This document shows, one piece after another, positions 32,650 through 40,761 of a DNA stretch of 64,000 nucleotides; the stretch's first letter is position 1; every line of letters starts with the position of its first letter. The stretch covers positions 3,018,001 through 3,082,000 of the forward strand of contig NZ_CP114029.1 in assembly GCF_026898155.1 (NCBI RefSeq). Reading direction: 5' to 3'. The stretch comes from Jiella pelagia. Lineage in GTDB: Bacteria; Pseudomonadota; Alphaproteobacteria; Rhizobiales; Rhizobiaceae. Position numbers and translations under genes: made by a program. The notes below the pieces were generated by a model, which worked only from the letters and a program-made list of their open reading frames with translations, ran no database searches and had not been told where the DNA came from.

Positions 32650-33195
32650 TCACAATTCGCCGGCGGTGCGCACGCTCGGGGCGTGTTCGCCCTCCGGCGC
32701 GCCGGCGCGCGGCTCCGGCGAATAGACGAGGCCCCCGGAGCGGAGCGCGCGTACCAGTTGGGCGAGCAGGATGAGGGCGAGGGCGAGGCAGCCGGCCGGC
32801 ACTGCGGCCGTCACCCAGGCATAGGAGATGCCGCTGTCGCCGAAGATCCGCGCCGTGTTGAGCAGCGTCAGCTGGATGCCGAACCAGCCCATGGTGGCGA
32901 GGAAGGCGAGGGCGAGGAGGGACAGCAGGATTTCGATCGCCCGGCGGGCCGCAAAGGGCAGCTTGGCGACGAAATAGTCGACGCCGATATGGGCCTTGCG
33001 GCGCATCGCCTTCAGCGCCCCGAAGAAGCACAGCCAGACGAATGCGGCCTGGGCCATGTCGACCGACCAGATGATCGGATGTCCGACAAAGCGCGACAAG
33101 GCGCCCGTGAAGACGAGGACGACGACGGCTGCAAGGAGAACGCGGCCGATGGCGTCTTCCAGGCGAGTGACGATTGCGGACATGGAAATGGACAT
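32650..33195 (-). CDS. TRAP transporter small permease (DctQ)
   Basis: 181 residues with four hydrophobic helices, the usual DctQ layout. The conserved signature is SVDMAQAAFVWLCFFGALKA followed by MRRKAHIGVDYF. A longer in-frame reading up to 33810 passes through the DctP gene in a wrong frame and is rejected; ATG 33195 (MSISMSAIVTRLEDAIG) is the family start, with ATG 33183 as alternative. The C-terminal tail is charged and cytoplasmic. Second gene of the hexuronate TRAP operon. Confidence 0.9.
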   Translation of the reverse strand: MSISMSAIVTRLEDAIGRVLLAAVVVLVFTGALSRFVGHPIIWSVDMAQAAFVWLCFFGALKAMRRKAHIGVDYFVAKLPFAARRAIEILLSLLALAFLATMGWFGIQLTLLNTARIFGDSGISYAWVTAAVPAGCLALALILLAQLVRALRSGGLVYSPEPRAGAPEGEHAPSVRTAGEL

Positions 33196-33266
33196 TCGCC
33201 GGTTCGAAGAGGGCGAGCCGGCGACGCCTCGGAAGCCGTCGCCGGACCAGGCTTTGACGGAACCGG

Positions 33267-34250
33267 TCAGTTGCCGGCGAGAACCGCGTCGACCTCTTTC
33301 TTCAGATCGCCATAGCCGAGGGTCTCGTAGACGCCGGCGGTGGCTTCCTTGAAGGGCGTGACGTCGATCTCGTCGATCGACATGCCGGCCTTCTCCATCT
33401 CGGCATCGACCGTGGCGATGGCGTCCTCGGTGCCCTTGGAGGCGACGTCGCCGGCGGCGAGCGCCTCTTCCGAGACGATGGCCTTCAGATCGTCCGGCAG
33501 CGAGTCGAACCACTGGCCGGAGGTGACGAGGCCGGTGAGCAGGCCGATATGGCCGGTCTTGGTCAGATGCTTGGCGACTTCGTAGAGCTTGGCGCCGTAG
33601 ACGGCGGTGTCCTGCGCCTCGGCGGCGTCGATGGCGTTCTGCTGAAGGGCCGGATAGACCTCGGTCCAGCCCATCGGCGTCGGCGTCGCGCCCATCGCCT
33701 TGATCGTCTCGATCCACACCGGGGCGCCGGGGGTGCGCATGCGCACGCCAGCGAGATCGGCGGGCTTGGAAACGGCGTTCTGGGTGACGAGATGGCGGGC
33801 GCCCTGCCACCAGTTGAAGGACAGGATCTTGAGGCCTGCCGTGGTGTTCAGCTCGTCGGCCCAGCCCTTGAAGAGATCGGAGGTGGTGACCTTGCGGTAC
33901 TGGTCGAAGCCATCGGCGAGATAGGGGCCGCCGAGGACGCCGATGTCGTTGACGAAGACCGCCAGCCGGCCCGGATCGACCAGCACGGCGACATTGGCGC
34001 CGGCGCGGGCCTGTTCGAGCACGTCTTCGTCCTTGCCGAGCTGCGAGCTCGGGAAGATGCGGATCTCGACCTTGCCCTCGGTGCGTTCCTTGACCTTGTC
34101 GCGGAACTGCTCGAGGCCCTTGTAGATCGGGTCCTGCTGGGTCAGGGCGGTGTTGACGTTGAGCTGATAGTCCTGGGCGAGGGCAGTCTGCCCCGAGCCG
34201 ACGATGAGGCAGCCGACGAGGGCAGCCGCGGCGAAAGCCGTTTTAAACAT
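33267..34250 (-). CDS. TRAP transporter solute-binding protein (DctP)
   Basis: 327-residue periplasmic receptor. A signal peptide (MFKTAFAAAALVGCLIVG, cleavage after TALA) is followed by a DctP fold. The conserved substrate-carboxylate arginine is in LAGVRMRTPGAPVW near residue 170, with EVYPALQQNAIDAAE downstream. First gene of the operon, divergent from a GntR regulator. Operon partner uxuA points to a uronate or aldonate ligand, which is inference. Confidence 0.91.
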   Translation of the reverse strand: MFKTAFAAAALVGCLIVGSGQTALAQDYQLNVNTALTQQDPIYKGLEQFRDKVKERTEGKVEIRIFPSSQLGKDEDVLEQARAGANVAVLVDPGRLAVFVNDIGVLGGPYLADGFDQYRKVTTSDLFKGWADELNTTAGLKILSFNWWQGARHLVTQNAVSKPADLAGVRMRTPGAPVWIETIKAMGATPTPMGWTEVYPALQQNAIDAAEAQDTAVYGAKLYEVAKHLTKTGHIGLLTGLVTSGQWFDSLPDDLKAIVSEEALAAGDVASKGTEDAIATVDAEMEKAGMSIDEIDVTPFKEATAGVYETLGYGDLKKEVDAVLAGN

Positions 34251-34315
34251 GGTGAGGAACCTCCCGATTCATGGCAGCGACGGACTTCTCCCTCCGATCG
34301 CTTGCCTGATCTGGC

Positions 34316-34331
34316 TAGTATGGTAGTATGA
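34316..34331. promoter_or_regulatory. Candidate GntR operator, tandem 8-mers
   Basis: Direct repeat TAGTATGG (34316-34323) then TAGTATGA (34324-34331) in the divergent dctP/GntR interval, partly over an ATG at 34328 that I therefore do not take as the start codon. Confidence 0.45.
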
Positions 34332-34360
34332 AGGCAGGGTTTGCAAGTGGAATTTTCGGC

Positions 34361-35101
34361 ATGTTGAAGATCGACGAGAGAGGGGCCGTCGCGCCGCAGA
34401 TCTACGCTGCGCTCCGTCAGGCGATCATCACCATGGCGCTGAAGCCCGGGCAGGCTCTATCGGAAAAGGAGATCGCCCTCAGCTTCGGCTCCAGCCGCCA
34501 GCCGGCCCGCGAGGCCTTCATCAAGCTGGCCGAGGCCGGCCTCGTGCGCATCCTGCCGCAGCGCGGCACCTTCGTCGTCAAGGTCTCGCCCCGCCAGGTG
34601 GCCGACGCCCGCTTCGTGCGCGAAGCGGTGGAGGTGGCGGTGGCGCGGCACTGCTGCATGTCGGCGAGCGACCAAGCACTCGAGACTCTGGACCATCTGA
34701 TCGCAGGACAGGAAGAGGCCGCGGCGGCAAACGACCATGCCGGCTTTCTGGCGCTGGACGAAAAATTCCACAAGGCCCTCGCCGAGGCGATCGGCTGCAG
34801 CGAGGCTTGGCGTGTCATCGAAATGGGCAAGGCGCAGATGGACCGGGTGCGCTATCTGAGCCTTCCCGAAGCCTCGCCGATGTCGCTTCTGATCGACCAG
34901 CATCGCGACATTCTCGGCGCCATCCGGGCCGGCGATGCCGACGGCGCGGCGGCGGCCGTGCGCATCCATCTGCGCGAGATCCTCTTGGCCCTGCCGCGGC
35001 TCGCCAAGGCCTTCCCTGATCTCTTCGAGGATGAGGACCTGCCGGGCCACGCCAGCGACCTTCAGCCGGCGCTGCGGGGCGTTGCCGTCGAGGAGCGCTG
35101 A
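34361..35101 (+). CDS. GntR family regulator of the hexuronate locus
   Basis: About 246 residues. A GntR winged HTH (IYAALRQAIITMALKPGQAL then EKEIALSFGSSRQPAREAFI) precedes an FCD domain with FLALDEKFHKALAEAIG and LLIDQHRDILGAI supplying the expected metal or ligand residues. I prefer ATG 34361 because ATG 34328 overlaps a repeated 8-mer that looks like operator DNA and has no ribosome binding site; the difference is 11 residues. Divergent from dctP, so it probably represses the TRAP-uxuA operon until a uronate-derived acid binds. Confidence 0.88.
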   Translation: MLKIDERGAVAPQIYAALRQAIITMALKPGQALSEKEIALSFGSSRQPAREAFIKLAEAGLVRILPQRGTFVVKVSPRQVADARFVREAVEVAVARHCCMSASDQALETLDHLIAGQEEAAAANDHAGFLALDEKFHKALAEAIGCSEAWRVIEMGKAQMDRVRYLSLPEASPMSLLIDQHRDILGAIRAGDADGAAAAVRIHLREILLALPRLAKAFPDLFEDEDLPGHASDLQPALRGVAVEER

Positions 35102-35129
35102 GGGCAAGAGCAGGGCAGAGCGGCGAGCG

Positions 35130-36203
35130 CTACTTCAGCCGCGAGCGACTCTCGATCGAGAGGCGGCCGTCGAAGACGCTCACAGTGCCGCGGCCGGCGG
35201 CCTTCGCCGCATAGAGCGCGGCGTCGGCCTGACAGTAGAGCGTGTCGCCGATCGTGCCGTTCGAGAACGCGATGCCGACGGAAGCGCCGATGTCGATCCG
35301 CCGCCCCCCTATGTGCATGGGTCGCCGCATCAGCCGCACCACCGCCGCGCCGAGGCGCCTGATCGTCGCGCGCGGCGTCTGCGGACCGAAAACCACTGCG
35401 AATTCATCGCCGCCGATGCGCGCAATGCAATCGCAGCGACGGCCGAGGAGGGAGAGTCGCCGCCCGACTTCCTTCAGGCAGTCGTCTCCGACCAGATGGC
35501 CGAACTCGTCGTTGACCTCCTTGAAGCGGTCCAGATCGATCAGCATGACGGCGCCTGCCGGGAAAGCTGCGACGCCATCCGCCGGTTCGCCGGTGATCAA
35601 GGCCTGGAAGCGGCTGCGATTGGCAAGGCCGGTGAGGCAATCGAATTCCGCCATGTAGCGAAGGCGCAGCGTCGCCGCCTTCTCGGCCGTGATGTCCTGC
35701 TTCATGCCGAAGATGCGCACCGGCTTGTCAGCGATGCATTCGACCGATGCGGTGATGCGGATCCAGCGCCGGACGCCCCGCGCCGTGACGATTTCCGCAT
35801 CGAGGCAAAAGCCGGTGCGGTCCTCGATGGCTTTCGATCGGATCCGCTCCAGCTCCTCGCGGGTGGCTTTCGGATAGCATTCGAGGGTCCGCCCGCGGTC
35901 GAGAGCCGATCCGCGGGGCAGATCGAAGATGTCGTAGACGACGTCGCTCCAGCGCAGGCTGCAATCGCAGAGTTCGCATTCCCACACGCCGATCTGCGCC
36001 GCGGCGGAGGCGCGATCGAAGATCTTCCGGCTGTGCGCGACTTCGGCCTCCAACTGCCTGATCACCGCATCCTGCTCGGCCATCCTGGCTTCCAATGCGG
36101 CAATCGTGGCGATGCGCTTCTTCGATGGGAGGGGCGCAGCGACGACCCGACCGGGCTCTGCCGTCGGCGCATCCGTCATCTGCATGTTGGTGGCGTTGGA
36201 CAC
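35130..36203 (-). CDS. PAS-GGDEF diguanylate cyclase
   Basis: 357 residues, apparently soluble. A coiled-coil segment (AALEARMAEQDAVIRQLEAE, residues 35-54) leads to a PAS/PAC sensor domain (about 60-180, ending in IFGMKQDITAEKAA) and a GGDEF domain (about 185-350). The active site reads GGDEF intact in RIGGDEFAVVFG. An I-site RXXD (RRCD) lies five residues ahead, so product inhibition by c-di-GMP is expected. Other GGDEF marks are DFDCLTGLANRSRF-type (FDCLTGLANRSRF), LIDLDRFKEVND and DIGASVGIAF. Start is GTG at 36203. It should make c-di-GMP; the PAS ligand is unknown. Confidence 0.92.
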   Translation of the reverse strand: MSNATNMQMTDAPTAEPGRVVAAPLPSKKRIATIAALEARMAEQDAVIRQLEAEVAHSRKIFDRASAAAQIGVWECELCDCSLRWSDVVYDIFDLPRGSALDRGRTLECYPKATREELERIRSKAIEDRTGFCLDAEIVTARGVRRWIRITASVECIADKPVRIFGMKQDITAEKAATLRLRYMAEFDCLTGLANRSRFQALITGEPADGVAAFPAGAVMLIDLDRFKEVNDEFGHLVGDDCLKEVGRRLSLLGRRCDCIARIGGDEFAVVFGPQTPRATIRRLGAAVVRLMRRPMHIGGRRIDIGASVGIAFSNGTIGDTLYCQADAALYAAKAAGRGTVSVFDGRLSIESRSRLK

Positions 36204-36747
36204 GGCATGCTTTCGCTATGGGCGGAACGAACGGTGGAATGGTAGGAAGGGATGCTTTCTGTAGCGTAAACTTCGGCTGACACAACGCCGATAGTTGGTT
36301 TCATGCCATAGGCCATGGCGCCGGCCGGCGCCAATTGCGCCGATCCGGCTGCGCATCCAGGTGTCCCGCGGGTCGATCCGGCTCTTCACCGCCGAAGGGG
36401 TCGGGGCGATCAGCCGCGTCCTTCGGGGGGTGACCGCCGACCGTCCGCCGACCAGCCGTGGCCCCAATCGGCGCAAAGCGGCGCCGTCTTCGTGTGTCAC
36501 CCATGAATTTCGAACTATTCCAATTCCTGTTGCTGAAATGCCGCAGGGTGATTGCGGCCGAAAGGCGTCGGCCCTTATTTGTTGACTCGCTTTGTCATGA
36601 TAAAATAGCACTGACCGGGAGGCCGCCGGGCGTTCCGCCAATGTGTTGGAATGTCTGAAAAATTTGCGGCCGCGTCTTCATCCCATGGTCAGCCTTCTCC
36701 CGCCGCCGCGGGCTGCTTTGTGCTGGCCTCAGATATGAGCCGTGATC
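36204..36747. promoter_or_regulatory. Upstream region of the siderophore receptor gene
   Basis: About 540 nt without a supported gene. Near the receptor gene is a dyad TGAC-N7-GTCA (36583-36597) in an AT-rich patch with TAAAAT just after it. Iron-responsive operators (Fur or RirA type) are expected here; this dyad is the only candidate seen. The rest also carries the promoter of the divergent diguanylate cyclase gene. Confidence 0.45.
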
Positions 36748-38976
36748 ATGCCCGCGTCGTCCTTCCGCCTCAGTCTTCTCGGCACCAGCGCCCTCATCGC
36801 AGCGGCCGTTGCCGTCCCGGCTCCGGCCAAGGCTCAGGAAGAGGGCGAGATGATCTCCCTCGAAACCGTGGTGATCACCGGCTCGCGCGCGCCGCAGCGG
36901 ATCTCGGAGATCGCCAATACCATCACGGTGGTCGACGAGGAGACGATCCAGGAAGAGGCCCGCGCCGGCCTGTCGCTGAAGGACATTCTCGGCCAGGAAG
37001 TGCCGGCCTTCGATCCCGGCAGCCGCGGCACCCGCACCAATTACGGCCAGAACCTGCGCGGCCGCAGCGCCCTGGTGCTGATCGACGGCGTATCGCTGAA
37101 TTCCGCCCGGGCGATCAGCCGCCAGCTGGATTCGATCGACCCGTTCAACATCGCCCGCATCGAGGTGCTCTCCGGCGCGACGTCGCTCTATGGCGGCAAC
37201 GCGTCCGGCGGCATCATCAACATCATCACCAAGAAGGGCCGGGACGCGGCGCCCGGCCTGCATGGCGAGGTCCAGGCGGGCATCGGCTCCGGCTTCAACT
37301 CCGACGAGGACCGCGACCTCAACGGCGCCGCGGCGGTCACCTACAACGACGAGACCTGGGACATGCGCCTGTCGATCGCCGGGGCCGATACGAAGGCCTT
37401 CTTCGACGGCAACGGCGACATGATCGTCCCCGACATCACCCAGACATCCACCCAGTTCAACACCGTGGTGGACCTCTTCGGCAATGTCGGCCTGCAGATC
37501 GACGCTAACCAGCGGCTGGAACTGACGGCGCAATATTACGACAGCCAGCAGGACAGCCCCTACGGTCTCTATTTCGGCACCAACTATTCCGGACTGCGCG
37601 GCAATCCCGACGACATCGAGATCCGCGACGGCTACTCCTCCGACGTCGATCCGGCGACCAAGCGCAAGATGGTCACGGCAAACTACTCGAACGACGATCT
37701 CTTCGGCCAGCAGCTGATCCTGCAGGGCTTCTGGCGCTCCGAGACCCTCGACTTCAACCCGTTCCCGGACAGTAGCGCCCGCTTCTTCTCGGCCTCCAGC
37801 CAGGAGACGGACTTCTACGGCTACAAGGCGGCGCTCGTCACCCAGCCGCTGGACGGGCTGAAGCTGACCTTCGGCACCGACGGCGACGTCGACGACTTCT
37901 CCGCCAGCCAGACGATCTTCGATCCGGTCCTGTCGGCCGCCACCGGCGCGATGGAGCTGGAAGACTTCGCCACGATCGGTCGCTATCCGGGCATCAAGGT
38001 CTCGACGGTATCCGGCTTCGTCCAGGCGAGCTACGAGGCGACCGACTGGCTGACGCTGTCGGGCGGCTATCGCCATCAATACGCCAAGACCGAGATCGAC
38101 GACTTCGTCGCCACGACCCAGCAGGCGGCGATCGCGCTTGGCCTCGCCACCGGCGCCGACAGCATTCCGGGTGGTTCGGTCGACTATTCGGCCAACCTCT
38201 TCAACATCGGCGCGACCGTCGACGTCGGCGGCGGCAGCCAAGTCTACGGCAATTTCAGCCAGGGCTTCGAGCTTCCCGATCCCGCCAAGTACTACGGCCA
38301 GGGCAACTACGCCCTTTCCGGCGGCCGGTACGTCCTCCTGTCATCGATCAATGTCGACGAATCCGCCCTCGGCGCGATCAAGACCGATTCCTACGAACTC
38401 GGCTATCGCTATGCCGACGACACGTTCAAGGGCCAGATCGCCGGCTACTACTCGCTGTCCGACAAGACGGTCGATTACGACCGGACCTCGCTGCTGCTGT
38501 CGCTCATCGATCAGGAACGCCGGGTCTACGGCGTCGAAGGCAAGCTCGACGTGAAGCTGCCGCACGGCTTCGACACCGGCGTGATCGGCCACTACGTCCG
38601 CTCCGAGGTCAAGGACGGCGGCGACTGGGTCGCTTCCCCGGTCACCGACGCCAGCACCTCGACGCTCGGCGGCCACATCGGCTGGTCGAACGAGATCTTC
38701 AAGGGGGCGTTGAACGGCCAGCACATCTTCGACTACGAGGACGATACGGGCCTCGAACTCGAAGGCTACACGCTGTTCGACCTCGTCGGCTCCTACAAAG
38801 TCGAGCCTGCGGATCTCACCGTGAACTTCGGCGTCCTCAACCTCTTCGACAAGGACTACACGACGATCTGGGGCCAGCGCGCCAAGATCTTCTATGGCGC
38901 CTACGCCGGCGAGGAAGTCTTCGACTACAAGGGCCGCGGCCGCACCTTCACCGTCTCGATGACGAAGGAGTTCTGA
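36748..38976 (+). CDS. TonB-dependent siderophore receptor
   Basis: 742-residue outer-membrane receptor. Signal peptide (residues 1-29, ending PAKAQ), TonB box-like ETVVIT near residue 39, plug domain about 45-160 (LRGRSALVLIDGVSLNSARA, RIEVLSGATSLYGGNASGGI), then a beta-barrel ending in the aromatic pattern RTFTVSMTKEF with terminal Phe. No frame problem. The ATG at 36748 is preferred to a GTG two codons earlier. First gene of an uptake locus with an ABC transporter and a reductase; the substrate is probably a ferric hydroxamate or other ferric siderophore. Confidence 0.93.
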   Translation: MPASSFRLSLLGTSALIAAAVAVPAPAKAQEEGEMISLETVVITGSRAPQRISEIANTITVVDEETIQEEARAGLSLKDILGQEVPAFDPGSRGTRTNYGQNLRGRSALVLIDGVSLNSARAISRQLDSIDPFNIARIEVLSGATSLYGGNASGGIINIITKKGRDAAPGLHGEVQAGIGSGFNSDEDRDLNGAAAVTYNDETWDMRLSIAGADTKAFFDGNGDMIVPDITQTSTQFNTVVDLFGNVGLQIDANQRLELTAQYYDSQQDSPYGLYFGTNYSGLRGNPDDIEIRDGYSSDVDPATKRKMVTANYSNDDLFGQQLILQGFWRSETLDFNPFPDSSARFFSASSQETDFYGYKAALVTQPLDGLKLTFGTDGDVDDFSASQTIFDPVLSAATGAMELEDFATIGRYPGIKVSTVSGFVQASYEATDWLTLSGGYRHQYAKTEIDDFVATTQQAAIALGLATGADSIPGGSVDYSANLFNIGATVDVGGGSQVYGNFSQGFELPDPAKYYGQGNYALSGGRYVLLSSINVDESALGAIKTDSYELGYRYADDTFKGQIAGYYSLSDKTVDYDRTSLLLSLIDQERRVYGVEGKLDVKLPHGFDTGVIGHYVRSEVKDGGDWVASPVTDASTSTLGGHIGWSNEIFKGALNGQHIFDYEDDTGLELEGYTLFDLVGSYKVEPADLTVNFGVLNLFDKDYTTIWGQRAKIFYGAYAGEEVFDYKGRGRTFTVSMTKEF

Positions 38977-38982
38977 TCGCAG

Positions 38983-39813
38983 ATGGACAGTGTTTCCATC
39001 ACCGGCGAGCCGGCGCCCGCGGGTCCTCCAGCCGCGGGCGCCGCGCTGTTTCGGCTTGAGGGCGCCGGCTATGCCGTCGGCGGCACGCGAATCTTGTCGC
39101 CGCTCGATCTCGCCATTCCGGCCGGGCGCTTCGTCGCGCTACTCGGCCACAACGGTTCGGGCAAGTCGACGCTCCTGTCGATGCTGGCGCGCCAGATCGA
39201 GCCGAGCGAGGGCGAGATTGCCTTTGCCGGGGAGCCGGTCAGGAGCTACGGCACGCGGGATTTCGCCCGCCGTGTCGGCTGGCTGCCACAGCATCCGCCC
39301 GAGGCGGCGAACATGACGGTGGCCGAGGTCGCCCGGCTCGGCCGCTATCCCTGGCGAGGCGCCTTCGCCCGCCACCGGCAAGAGGATTTTCGCGCCGTCG
39401 CCGCAGCGCTCGATCAGGTCGGCCTGTCCCACATGGTCGAGCGGGCGATGACCAGCCTGTCCGGCGGCGAGCGCCAGCGCGCCTGGCTCGCCATGCTGCT
39501 TGCCCAGGAACCGTCCTGCCTCCTTCTCGACGAGCCGACCGCCGCCCTCGACCTGAAGCACCAGATCGAGGTGCTGCGGCTCCTGCGTGACCTCGGCGAG
39601 CGGCGGGATCTGACGATCGTCATGGCGATCCACGACGTCGGCATGGCGCTGCGCTTCGCCGACCATTTGATCGCGTTGAAACATGGTCGGCCGGTCTTCG
39701 ACGGCGCGCCCGAGGCCCTGACGGCGCCCGGCATCCTCTCCGAGATCTTCGACCTTCCGATCGCGACGGTTCGCCCGCAGGAAAGCGGGCCGACCGTCGT
39801 CTACCCGCTTTAG
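38983..39813 (+). CDS. Ferric-siderophore ABC transporter ATP-binding protein (FhuC type)
   Basis: 276 residues. Walker A GHNGSGKST near residue 55, Q-loop near GWLPQHPPEA, signature SLSGGERQRAWLAMLLAQEP near 160, Walker B CLLLDEPTAALD and H-loop AIHDVGMALRF near 212. The N-terminal 20 residues are proline/alanine-rich and extra to the family. Six nt after the receptor stop. Powers the FhuB-type permease. Confidence 0.92.
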   Translation: MDSVSITGEPAPAGPPAAGAALFRLEGAGYAVGGTRILSPLDLAIPAGRFVALLGHNGSGKSTLLSMLARQIEPSEGEIAFAGEPVRSYGTRDFARRVGWLPQHPPEAANMTVAEVARLGRYPWRGAFARHRQEDFRAVAAALDQVGLSHMVERAMTSLSGGERQRAWLAMLLAQEPSCLLLDEPTAALDLKHQIEVLRLLRDLGERRDLTIVMAIHDVGMALRFADHLIALKHGRPVFDGAPEALTAPGILSEIFDLPIATVRPQESGPTVVYPL

Positions 39814-39828
39814 ACAGGGCCGACGACC

Positions 39829-40761
39829 ATGCTCATCTCGCCTTCCCCTATCCGCATCGCCGCCTGCGCCCTGGTGGCGGCCATGCTCGCCGCGGTCCCC
39901 GGTAACAGCCGGGCTCAGGAGCCAGCACCCGAGGCAGCCTCGTCGGCCGAAGCTGCATCGGCGCAGAGGATCGTCGTCATGGAGTGGGCGGCGCTCGAAA
40001 CGCTCCTCGCCCTCGGGCATGTCCCGGTCGGCGCGGCCGATGCGGGCGGCTACCGCGAATGGGTCGGCGAGCCGGCACTTCCCGCCGACGTCGCCGAGGT
40101 CGGCTCGCGCCAGGAACCCAATCTGGAGGAGATCGCCCGGCTGAAGCCCGATCTCATCCTGTCCCACGTGCATCTGCGGCCGCTGAAGGAAAAGCTCGCC
40201 GCGCTGGCTCCGGTGGAAGAGGTGACGTTCAACGGCACTGGCGGCGATGCTTACGCGACCGCCGTCGAAGGCACGCGCAAGATCGGCGAATTGCTCGGCG
40301 AAACGGCGGAGGCCGAGGCGCTGATCGGTTCGGCCGAGACCACCTTCGACGAACAGGCGGCGGCGCTCGATGCGGCGGGGCTCGCCGGCCGCCACGTCTA
40401 TTTCGTGCGGATCATCGGTCCCAACGCTCTCCGCATTCATGGGCCGGGCTCGATCGCGGATACGGTTCTCTCCCGGCTCGGCCTCACCAACGCCTATGAG
40501 GGCGCGGTCAACGAATGGGGCTTTTCTCTCGCCGAGCCGAGTGCACTCGCCGAGGATCCGGACGCCGCCATCGTCGTCGCCGGGCCGGTGAGCGACGAGG
40601 CGATGGCGTCGGTCTTCGAGACGCCTCTCGGCAAGGCATTGCCGGCGGTCCGGGCGGGCAGGGTCTACGATCTGCCGGTCATCTGGACCTTCGGCGGGAT
40701 TCCCTCAGCCAAGGGGATGGCACAGGGAATCGCCGCCGCGCTGACGGAGACGAGCCGCTGA
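39829..40761 (+). CDS. Siderophore periplasmic binding protein (FhuD type)
   Basis: 310 residues, class III periplasmic binding protein. Signal peptide ends near NSRAQ at residue 30. Family stretches are RIVVMEWAALETLLALGHVP, EPNLEEIARLKPDLILSH and DLPVIWTFGGIPSAKGMAQG at the C-terminus. The alanine/glutamate-rich linker after the signal peptide is low complexity. The stop overlaps the proposed permease start. Confidence 0.9.
   Translation: MLISPSPIRIAACALVAAMLAAVPGNSRAQEPAPEAASSAEAASAQRIVVMEWAALETLLALGHVPVGAADAGGYREWVGEPALPADVAEVGSRQEPNLEEIARLKPDLILSHVHLRPLKEKLAALAPVEEVTFNGTGGDAYATAVEGTRKIGELLGETAEAEALIGSAETTFDEQAAALDAAGLAGRHVYFVRIIGPNALRIHGPGSIADTVLSRLGLTNAYEGAVNEWGFSLAEPSALAEDPDAAIVVAGPVSDEAMASVFETPLGKALPAVRAGRVYDLPVIWTFGGIPSAKGMAQGIAAALTETSR

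Noticed and set aside
32650..33810. A 386-residue extended DctQ
   Set aside because: The extension passes through the DctP coding region in a wrong frame; family start is at 33195.
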